Source: Algicola sp.
GTDB lineage: Bacteria; Bacteroidota; Bacteroidia; Flavobacteriales; Flavobacteriaceae
Assembly (NCBI GenBank): GCA_018222915.1
Contig: JAAEZI010000008.1
Span: forward strand, 41,691 to 105,690
Direction: 5' to 3'
Length of the DNA: 64,000 nucleotides
This document shows, in pieces, positions 52,770 to 60,382 of this stretch (its first letter is position 1; each line of letters starts with the position of its first letter). The position numbers were made by a program, and so were the translations under genes. The notes under the pieces are model-generated. The model saw only the letters and a program-made list of their open reading frames with translations. It was not told the origin of the DNA and searched no databases.

Positions 52770-54368
52770 ATGAAAAAAAGAATTAAAAACATTAGTGTCC
52801 TTTCATTATTAATGATTTTCACATTCCTGTCATGTACAGAGGATTTGAATATCACACCCAATGACGATGACACTTTATTAGGTGAAGAGCTTTTTGAAGA
52901 CGAAAGCGCTTACAGACGAGTAATAGCTGGTGTTTATGCCAACTTAGCTCTAACAGGTACAGACGGTGCAGGTACTTCAAACATCGAAGGTATTGATGCA
53001 GGTACAAGTCAGTTTGGTCGTGTATTGTTATACATGCAAACATTGTCTGCTGATCAGATGATTTGGTCCTATGAAAATGACCCAGGTACAAGAGAAATCC
53101 AAAGAAACATTTGGACTGCTCAAAACCCATTGATTTTGGGTATGTATAGTAGAACACATTTAACGATAGCTTTTGCTAATAATTTCTTAAGAGAAACTAC
53201 TCCAGAGAAATTAGACAGTAGAAATGTTTCCGAGCAAACACGTCAACAAATTGTGACATACAGAGCAGAAGCACGTTTATTAAGAGCGCTATCTTATTAT
53301 TATATGATGGATTTATTCGGCAAAGCTAACTTCGGAACTGAAGCAGATCCTGTAAATACAGTATTGCCAGTGGCAAATCGTCCTGAGCTTTTTGAATTCA
53401 TTGAAAGTGAACTTTTAGCTATTGAATCTGATTTAGTACCTGCTGGTCAAAACGAATATGGTCGTGCAGATCGTGGTGTCGCTTATATGATTTTAGCGAA
53501 AATCTATTTAAATGCTGAAGTATATATTGGAGAAAACAGATATGCAGATTGTATCAATTACTGTGAACAATTATTGAATTCTGGCTATAGCTTAGCAACC
53601 GATTACTTACATAATTTTATAGCAGATAACAATACGAATTCTGCAGCCGATGAAATTATTTTCCCAATCGTTTCTGATGGGTTTACAACACAAAATTTTG
53701 GTCCAACAACCGTTATGATTAATGGTTCTGTAGGAAGTATTGAAGTGAACGGAACAGAAGTTGGTGTTACCGACGGTGGCTGGGGAGGCGCACTAAGAGT
53801 GCGTAGAGAATTCGCTGAATTATGGCAAGGCGGTAACTTCATTGATGATGATAGAAATACGATTATCTCTGCAAACAGACCTATTGGAATTACAGATATC
53901 GCAGATAGAGATACTGGGTTTATTATCCAAAAGTATTCTAATGTAAGTTCTAATGGAACTCCTGGAGTAGATCTTACGTTTGTTGATACAGATTTCCCAT
54001 TATTTAGATTGGCTGATGTACACTTAATGTACGCAGAAGCACATTTAAGAGGTGGAGGCGGTATGCTATCAACAGCAGTAGATTTAATCAATGACTTGAG
54101 AATTAGAGCTAATAATCCAAATTTGATTTCGAGTGATGATTTGACCTTACCTTTCATATTAGATGAAAGATCAAGAGAATTACATTGGGAAGCACATAGA
54201 AGACAAGATTTAATTCGTTACGGTTTATTTACTGGAGGAAATTATAACTGGGCATGGAAAGGTAATGGAAGTAATGGAATCGCAATTCCTGCTCACTTTA
54301 ATTTATATCCAATCCCTAATCTAAGTATGTCCTCTAATCCAAACCTTACTCAAAATCCAGGATACTAA
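52770..54368 (+). CDS. susD: SusD-like outer-membrane glycan-binding lipoprotein
   Basis: The 532-aa protein has a lipoprotein signal (Cys in FLSCTEDLN, C22). It shows the SusD/RagB pattern of helical tetratricopeptide repeats: AYRRVIAGVYANLALTG near 46, TYRAEARLLRALSYYYMMDLFG near 166 and, near the C-terminus, LDERSRELHWEAHRRQDLIRYG-like residues with the typical NP and PIP segments. Acidic residues right after the Cys (TED) fit surface export. It forms the lid on SusC and binds starch-like chains. It lies 6 bp after susC and 13 bp before the SusE-like gene. Confidence 0.95.
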   Translation: MKKRIKNISVLSLLMIFTFLSCTEDLNITPNDDDTLLGEELFEDESAYRRVIAGVYANLALTGTDGAGTSNIEGIDAGTSQFGRVLLYMQTLSADQMIWSYENDPGTREIQRNIWTAQNPLILGMYSRTHLTIAFANNFLRETTPEKLDSRNVSEQTRQQIVTYRAEARLLRALSYYYMMDLFGKANFGTEADPVNTVLPVANRPELFEFIESELLAIESDLVPAGQNEYGRADRGVAYMILAKIYLNAEVYIGENRYADCINYCEQLLNSGYSLATDYLHNFIADNNTNSAADEIIFPIVSDGFTTQNFGPTTVMINGSVGSIEVNGTEVGVTDGGWGGALRVRREFAELWQGGNFIDDDRNTIISANRPIGITDIADRDTGFIIQKYSNVSSNGTPGVDLTFVDTDFPLFRLADVHLMYAEAHLRGGGGMLSTAVDLINDLRIRANNPNLISSDDLTLPFILDERSRELHWEAHRRQDLIRYGLFTGGNYNWAWKGNGSNGIAIPAHFNLYPIPNLSMSSNPNLTQNPGY

Positions 54369-54381
54369 AATATACAACACA

Positions 54382-55518
54382 ATGAAAAAAATATTTAAAA
54401 TAAAAGTTCTTCTGCTCACTGTACTTTCATTAGGGCTCTTCATGAATTCTTGTGAAGATGACACTTCTGTATTTACAGTCACAGAAACACAACCAATTAC
54501 CTTGTCGGAATTATCTATTACGACAATCGTATTGGATGCCAGTAACCCTGGTAATCCAGCTGCGACATTCAATTGGAATGAAGCTGATTATGATCAACCT
54601 GCTTCTGAAAACTATGCCTTAATATTGGCATCAGATGCAGATTTTACGAATCCAGTAACCGCAACTTCGATAACAGGTACTACCGCAGTGACATTATCCG
54701 TTAACGAATTAAACGCTGCTGCTGGTAATGCAGGTTTACCTCCATTCACCTTAAGCACGATGTATGCTAAGGTAGAAAGTTCAATCGGTACTCAGAATGG
54801 ACTTCCTGTTAGTTCTAATACAATTAGTTTTGAGGTAGAACCATATTTCAACTATCCTTATGAGGATTTTTATTTGGTAGGAAATGGCACCTCTGCTGAT
54901 TGGAATAATAATAACAACAATCCTCCTCTTTTTAGAGATGGAGAAAATGGCAATCTTTACAAATACACTGGCTTCTTTACCAAAGGTGGTGGTGGTGATG
55001 GCGATGGTCGTTTCAAACTTTTAGAAGTTAGAGGACAATGGCAACCACAATGGGGAACCACTTATCCAGATGGAAGTGATCCTATCGAATCCTCTGGTGG
55101 TATTGCAGGTAATCCAGGAACTCAAGATAGTGATCCAGGACGATTTGGAGTCACAGCTGACGGTTACTATACCTTTACAGTTAACTTCTCATCAAACACA
55201 TATAGCATTGAAAGTTTCGATGCATCAGGTGCGACAAGTTTTACTGGAATGACCTTACAAGGTTCTGGCGTGGCATCAGATACCGCTATGACGCAATTAT
55301 CATTCGATTCTCACATTTGGTATATCAATAGTGTCAATCTTCAACCAGGAGATGTACAGTTCCTCACAAACACTGGCGCAAGCTGGGGAGGATCTACAAG
55401 TTTCTCTGGAGTTGCTACTGAAGGTACCACAAGTATACCAGTAGTTGTACAAGATGATTACGAAGTCTGGTTTAATGACTTGACAGGGGAATATATCATG
55501 ATTCCACTAAACTTATAA
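54382..55518 (+). CDS. SusE-like starch-binding lipoprotein
   Basis: The 378-aa protein has a lipoprotein signal (Cys in FMNSCEDDTS, C24) with Glu-Asp-Asp after it. The N-terminal domain (about 35-155) is the SusE fibronectin-like module: AATFNWNEADYDQP and YALILASDADFTNP. The C-terminal part has two beta modules that resemble starch-binding domains, with Trp- and Gly-rich surfaces (DFYLVGNGTSADWNNNN near 165 and SHIWYINSVNLQPGDVQF near 312). It would hold alpha-glucan at the cell surface beside SusCD. The gene is 13 bp after susD and 11 bp before the SusF-like gene. Confidence 0.87.
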   Translation: MKKIFKIKVLLLTVLSLGLFMNSCEDDTSVFTVTETQPITLSELSITTIVLDASNPGNPAATFNWNEADYDQPASENYALILASDADFTNPVTATSITGTTAVTLSVNELNAAAGNAGLPPFTLSTMYAKVESSIGTQNGLPVSSNTISFEVEPYFNYPYEDFYLVGNGTSADWNNNNNNPPLFRDGENGNLYKYTGFFTKGGGGDGDGRFKLLEVRGQWQPQWGTTYPDGSDPIESSGGIAGNPGTQDSDPGRFGVTADGYYTFTVNFSSNTYSIESFDASGATSFTGMTLQGSGVASDTAMTQLSFDSHIWYINSVNLQPGDVQFLTNTGASWGGSTSFSGVATEGTTSIPVVVQDDYEVWFNDLTGEYIMIPLNL

Positions 55519-55529
55519 AAATAAAAACT

Positions 55530-57329
55530 ATGAAAATTAATAAAATTAGTGCTTTAATACTGAGCTTTTTCTTAGTATTTGTGGCATGTGAAACAGAAGA
55601 AAGTATTGAACTTACTCAGCCAGATCCAGCACTTACGTTGTTGGAACCGGCAATTTCCAATATTAACTTAAATTATAATTTTCCTGACAATGAGGCTTTC
55701 ACCATTGTTTGGAATGATGAGATAACATCTGGAAGTACTGGATATATGGTTGAACTTTCACCAGATCCGTTATTTGAAAGTCCAATGGTGATTGGATCTT
55801 CTACAACAGATAGATTTACAATGACTGTTGCTGAATTTAATAATACGGTCTTAGATGCAGGAGGAGATGCCTTTGAACCTTTTGCAGTTTTTATGAGAGT
55901 TGTGAGCGGTTCAGAAATTTCTAACAGCGTAAGCTTTAGCGTTTCTTCGTATTCCGTAGCACCACCTGTTGTTCTTAGTCCGGATAGTACGTTCTCATTA
56001 GTATTAATGGAAACAACGCCTAATGATGAAGCTATTACTATTTCTTGGGAAGACCCAGATTTTGGAGAAAATAGCTCTGTAGATGTTATTTATGAAGTAC
56101 AATTTACTGAAACAAGTGCAGGGTTTGATAGTCCAGTTTCGGAAAGCGCTGATGGTACGTCAGTATCATATACGCATGAAGCATTTAATGAGGTTGTATT
56201 GAACTCAGGACTAACAGCCGAGGAAGTTGGAAGTTTGGACTTTAGAATCAAGGCGACTATTGAAATGGATGGTGGTAACATGGAACGTTTTTCAGATCCT
56301 GTAACGATTGCTGTAACGCCTTACAGTGTAGAATTAGCACCAATTTTATATGTCGTTGGAGCGGGTGCGGTTGATGCTGGTTGGTCTTGGGACAATCCTA
56401 TTGAATTGCCATTACAAGGAACTAAATACTCTGGTAATATTAATTTAATTAATGATGCCTTCAGATTTTTTACAGTGAATAATGATTGGGGCTCGGGTCT
56501 CAACTACCCTTACTATGAAGCCGTAGGTTATACAATTGACTCTAACCTCGCAAATGCGATGGATGGTGATAGTAATTTCCAATTCGTAGGTACACCTGGA
56601 GAATATTTTATAGAAATCGATACAGCGGCTAAAACCATTACATTAGGCCCACCTGTTGTAGGTCCAAACTGTAACTTCGATCAATTGTGGTTAGTTGGTG
56701 CTGGTATCGTAGATGCTGGATGGTCATGGGATACACCAGTTGCACTTCCATGTACAGGAAATGGAACCTATTCAGGAAATGTCGCGTTGACTAATGATGC
56801 GTTTAGATTCTTCTCTGTAAATAGTGATTGGGGAAGTGGAACAAACTATCCAACATATGAAGGAAATGGATATACCATAGATTCTAACTTTACGAATGCC
56901 ATGGATGGCGACAGTAACTTCTTCTTTAATGGAACACCAGGTACGTATTTCTTAACGGTAGATGATATCAATAAAACAATTACCTTAGGTCCTGAACAAT
57001 TACAGTGTGATTTTGAACAACTGTGGTTAGTAGGTGCTGGTGTGGTAGATGCTGGATGGTCATGGGATTCTCCAGTGGCATTACCTTGTACAGGAGCAGG
57101 TGTCTATTCAGGATCTGTTGCTTTAACAAATGATGCCTTTAGATTCTTTACAGTGAATAGTGATTGGGGAACTGGTATCAATTACCCAACTTACGAAGCC
57201 GACGGTTATACTATTGATAGTGACCTGACCAATGCCATGGATGGAGATAGTAACTTCTTCTTCAATGGTACACCAGGTACATATACTGTAACTGTAGACA
57301 CAGGAAATCTAACGATTACTGTAGAATAA
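55530..57329 (+). CDS. SusE/SusF-like starch-binding lipoprotein with three C-terminal repeats
   Basis: The 599-aa protein has a lipoprotein signal (Cys in FLVFVACETEES, C21) with acidic residues after it. Two SusE-type fibronectin-like domains follow (about 35-145 and 150-265). The C-terminal half is three tandem modules of 107-113 residues (about 268-599), each with VGAG.VDAGWSWD, NDAFRFF.VN.DWG and YTIDS....AMDGDSNF motifs. Trp and aromatic positions repeat exactly, as expected of starch-binding modules. It likely holds glucan chains on the surface. It is the last gene of the susCDEF-like operon; an intrinsic terminator follows. Confidence 0.87.
   Translation: MKINKISALILSFFLVFVACETEESIELTQPDPALTLLEPAISNINLNYNFPDNEAFTIVWNDEITSGSTGYMVELSPDPLFESPMVIGSSTTDRFTMTVAEFNNTVLDAGGDAFEPFAVFMRVVSGSEISNSVSFSVSSYSVAPPVVLSPDSTFSLVLMETTPNDEAITISWEDPDFGENSSVDVIYEVQFTETSAGFDSPVSESADGTSVSYTHEAFNEVVLNSGLTAEEVGSLDFRIKATIEMDGGNMERFSDPVTIAVTPYSVELAPILYVVGAGAVDAGWSWDNPIELPLQGTKYSGNINLINDAFRFFTVNNDWGSGLNYPYYEAVGYTIDSNLANAMDGDSNFQFVGTPGEYFIEIDTAAKTITLGPPVVGPNCNFDQLWLVGAGIVDAGWSWDTPVALPCTGNGTYSGNVALTNDAFRFFSVNSDWGSGTNYPTYEGNGYTIDSNFTNAMDGDSNFFFNGTPGTYFLTVDDINKTITLGPEQLQCDFEQLWLVGAGVVDAGWSWDSPVALPCTGAGVYSGSVALTNDAFRFFTVNSDWGTGINYPTYEADGYTIDSDLTNAMDGDSNFFFNGTPGTYTVTVDTGNLTITVE
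56331..57326 (+). repeat. Three tandem starch-binding-module repeats (coding)
   Basis: Units run from about 56331 to 56669 (339 bp), 56670 to 57005 (336 bp) and 57006 to 57326 (321 bp). Units 2 and 3 share most residues (both open with CxF(D/E)QLWLVGAG and hold VDAGWSWD, TNDAFRFF and DGDSNFFFNGTPGTY); unit 1 is more diverged. The pattern suggests duplication of one module, the later pair being more recent. Confidence 0.88.
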
Positions 57330-57344
57330 ATAATAAAATACAAT

Positions 57345-57378
57345 AAAAAGGCTATGTAATTTACATGGCCTTTTTTTT
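57345..57378 (+). terminator. Intrinsic terminator after the susCDEF-like operon
   Basis: A 13-bp stem (AAAAAGGCTATGT pairing with ACATGGCCTTTTT, with one G-U pair), a 5-nt loop and a run of eight T form a strong terminator between the SusF-like gene and the secreted amylase. Some read-through or a separate promoter is needed for the amylase. Confidence 0.85.
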
Positions 57379-57393
57379 AATAAAATATTGACT

Positions 57394-60321
57394 ATGAAAA
57401 AAATTTTAATCTTATTTTCTTTACTTCTAAGCGCTATAGGCTATGCTCAAGTGAGTCTTGACGTTGGGGCTATTGAAGTAGATCAACCAGTAACAATTAC
57501 TGTTGATATTAATAGTACCGACTCAAATTGTAACGGTCTTAACAATCCTGCTAAAGTATATATGCATTCTGGTATTGGAGATAACTCTAACGCATTTGGT
57601 TTTAGTGTTATTGGGAATTGGGGCCAAGATGACGGTGTAGGGGAAATGACCAGTAATGGTGATGGAACTTATAGTATAACCATCACGCCTGAAACTTATT
57701 ATGGTTTGACGCCAATGCAAGCCGATAATGCTACACAGCTAGGTATTGTATTTAGAAATGCTGATGGTACTCAAGAACTTAAAGACAATGGATGTAATGA
57801 TTTTATTTTTCCGATAGGAAGTGTACAAATTAACATCTTGCAACCAACCCAAGATCTAGTGGTGGTGAATTCTGGTGACAATCTAGCTGTGAGCGCAACT
57901 ATTGTCTTTCAAGGTTCTACGACGGTTCAAGGTTCTTTTGAAATATTCTATAACGATGTATCAATAACTTCTGGTTCGTGTGGGTTTCCAGCATGTAATT
58001 CAACCATAAACAACATCACAGAAAGCGGTATTGTTAAATTTGTTGGCACACCTCCTGGATCAACAGAAGTTGGAGAAGCCACATTTGAAGTGATTGTAGC
58101 TCCTACAGTTGTAGAACAGGCAATGCCAGCCGGACTTGAAGATGGCATCAACTATGGTGCTGATCTAACAAAAGCGACGCTCGTACTCAATGCACCTAAA
58201 AAAGACTTTGTACAGGTTGCTGGAAGTTTCAATAATTATATGCCATCAAATGCTGATGTCATGAAGCGTGACCCTTCAACAGGTAAATATTGGTTAGAAA
58301 TCACTGGCCTATCCGCTGGTCAAATCGAAACCTATCAATACTGGGTCTTTGACACCACACCAATTGCCAATTCTCCAACTTTGGTAAAAACAGCGGATCC
58401 TTACTCCACCTTGGTTTTGTCTCCGTTTGATGACCCTTTTATTCCTGCCAGCACTTATCCTAACCTTCCAGCCTATCCTGCTGGTCAAGAACGAGAAGTG
58501 ACGGTATTACAAACAGGGCAAACGGCTTATAATTGGCAAGTTCCTAACTTCAATAAACCAAAGGAGGAAGATCTTATTGTTTATGAAGTATTAGTTCGCG
58601 ATTTCGATGCCGACCGTAATTTTCAAGATCTAATCGACAAAATCGATTATTTTAAAAATCTCAATGTTAATGCTATTGAACTGATGCCTGTCATGGAATT
58701 TGAAGGCAATGAAAGTTGGGGATACAATACGTCATTTCATTTAGCGTTAGACAAATTCTACGGTACCGAAGAAAAATTTAAAGAACTGGTTGATGTTTGT
58801 CATCAAAATGGCATTGCTGTTATCTTGGACGTTGCCTTAAACCATGCCTTTGGCAGAAATCCTATGGTAAGAATGTGGATGGATGATCCTGATGGTGATG
58901 GTTGGGGAGGACCTAGCATAGAAAATCCTTATTTCAATCAAGTGGCACAGCACAGTTATAGTGTTGGTTCAGATTTTAGTCATACAGAAGAGGAACCTAA
59001 TGATCCTAATGCTAGCACGAACGATACTACAAATCCAATTGTCAATGATTATGTGAAACGCGTGATTAAACACTGGATTACTGAATTTAAAATCGATGGT
59101 TTCCGTTGGGATTTAACCAAAGGATTTACTCAAAACTGTGAAAATAATGAAGGTTGTACAAACGGTTATAACCAAGATCGTGTTGATATCCTGAAAACGT
59201 ATGCAGATTACTCCTGGTCATTAGATCCAGATCACTACGTGATTTTTGAACATTTGGGTCAGGAAAATGAAGAAAAGGAATGGGCGAACTACCGCCTTAA
59301 TGAAGGCAAAGGTGTTATGATGTGGGGCATAATGAACAATCAATACAACCAATTGACCATGGGTTATAATTCCAACAACAACATCAATGCTATTGGTCAC
59401 AAATCTCGTGCACAATTTAACGGCCCTCGAGTTATAGGATATGCTGAAAGTCATGATGAAGAACGCCTGATGTACCGCAATGTAACTTTTGGAAATGACT
59501 CTAATGGATCGCATAATGTTCGTGATTTAAATACAGCCTTATCAAGAATGTCTGCTTTAGGAGCGATGACGATTACAGTTCCGGGTCCGAAAATGATTTG
59601 GCATTTTGGAGCTTTAGGAATGGATAACTCTATTTTTACCTGTAATAATGGTGTTGTTAATGAACCTGGAGGAAGTGATGGTGACTGCAAGCTGGATACA
59701 AAACCACAACCGCAATGGAATGAGAACTGGTTGGGTGACAGTAACCGTAGTCAGATTTATAATGACTGGGCAAGATTGATTGATCTTAAAATTAATGAAC
59801 CTGTTTTCGAAGGTGATTATACTTTGACATCTGGTAACTTAATTCCTAGAATTGATATTTTCGACACGTCTATTCCAACTACGGAATTAAGAAACGTGAT
59901 TGTCTTAGCGAATTTTGATGTTGTTCCGAGAACCGTGAGTACAAATTTCCCAATTGCTGGAAACTGGTTTGATCTTATGGATGAAACTGGGAACACGACA
60001 TACAGTGCAGCGAGCATTACCATTGCACCTGGACAATTCAGAATTTTTGGTAATCAGCCATCGACCTTAAGTACAGATGACTTTGAAAGCAACAACAGTT
60101 TCAGTATCTATCCAAATCCTGTAAACACGATGTTCAAAACGAACAAAGCACTTACTAGTTTAGAGATTTACGATATTACTGGAAAATTAGTGAAGTCCTT
60201 TGAAGGGGATTTTACTCAAACTGATAGTTATGATATTTCCAATTTACCACAGAGTATGTATTTGGTAAAAATCGAAAATCATAATGGTCAAACATTAACT
60301 ACGAAGCTTATTAAACTTTAA
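57394..60321 (+). CDS. Secreted GH13 alpha-amylase with T9SS type-A sorting domain
   Basis: The protein is 975 aa from the ATG at 57394; an in-frame TTG at 57388 adds two residues. A signal peptide ends near IGYAQ (19). Two beta modules (about 20-150 and 150-240) precede a CBM48-like domain (APKKDFVQVAGSFNNYM near 267-283). The GH13 barrel (about 393-800) has the nucleophile D573 in DGFRWDLTKGF, acid/base E619 in VIFEHLGQEN and D688 in YAESHDEERL. The last 75 residues (FSIYPNPV, LEIYDITGKLVKSF, LPQSMYLVKI) form a type-A sorting domain, so the enzyme is secreted by the type IX system. It probably starts extracellular starch breakdown, the role of surface SusG in Bacteroides. Confidence 0.93.
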   Translation: MKKILILFSLLLSAIGYAQVSLDVGAIEVDQPVTITVDINSTDSNCNGLNNPAKVYMHSGIGDNSNAFGFSVIGNWGQDDGVGEMTSNGDGTYSITITPETYYGLTPMQADNATQLGIVFRNADGTQELKDNGCNDFIFPIGSVQINILQPTQDLVVVNSGDNLAVSATIVFQGSTTVQGSFEIFYNDVSITSGSCGFPACNSTINNITESGIVKFVGTPPGSTEVGEATFEVIVAPTVVEQAMPAGLEDGINYGADLTKATLVLNAPKKDFVQVAGSFNNYMPSNADVMKRDPSTGKYWLEITGLSAGQIETYQYWVFDTTPIANSPTLVKTADPYSTLVLSPFDDPFIPASTYPNLPAYPAGQEREVTVLQTGQTAYNWQVPNFNKPKEEDLIVYEVLVRDFDADRNFQDLIDKIDYFKNLNVNAIELMPVMEFEGNESWGYNTSFHLALDKFYGTEEKFKELVDVCHQNGIAVILDVALNHAFGRNPMVRMWMDDPDGDGWGGPSIENPYFNQVAQHSYSVGSDFSHTEEEPNDPNASTNDTTNPIVNDYVKRVIKHWITEFKIDGFRWDLTKGFTQNCENNEGCTNGYNQDRVDILKTYADYSWSLDPDHYVIFEHLGQENEEKEWANYRLNEGKGVMMWGIMNNQYNQLTMGYNSNNNINAIGHKSRAQFNGPRVIGYAESHDEERLMYRNVTFGNDSNGSHNVRDLNTALSRMSALGAMTITVPGPKMIWHFGALGMDNSIFTCNNGVVNEPGGSDGDCKLDTKPQPQWNENWLGDSNRSQIYNDWARLIDLKINEPVFEGDYTLTSGNLIPRIDIFDTSIPTTELRNVIVLANFDVVPRTVSTNFPIAGNWFDLMDETGNTTYSAASITIAPGQFRIFGNQPSTLSTDDFESNNSFSIYPNPVNTMFKTNKALTSLEIYDITGKLVKSFEGDFTQTDSYDISNLPQSMYLVKIENHNGQTLTTKLIKL

Positions 60322-60351
60322 TATAGATTAATTAGTGATTTGAATTAGCCT

Positions 60352-60381
60352 AAAAGCTTCCCAATTTCTTGGGAAGCTTTT
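60352..60381. terminator. Bidirectional intrinsic terminator
   Basis: A perfect 13-bp stem (AAAAGCTTCCCAA / TTGGGAAGCTTTT) with loop TTTC and a T run lies between the convergent amylase and GH-A-like genes and can serve both strands. Confidence 0.9.
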
Positions 60382-60382
60382 T

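Noticed and set aside
53603..54157. 184-codon open frame on the minus strand within susD
   Set aside because: It lies wholly antisense to a well-supported SusD coding region, is low in protein-like character (Ser/Pro/Leu runs), and has no promoter or neighbours of its own.
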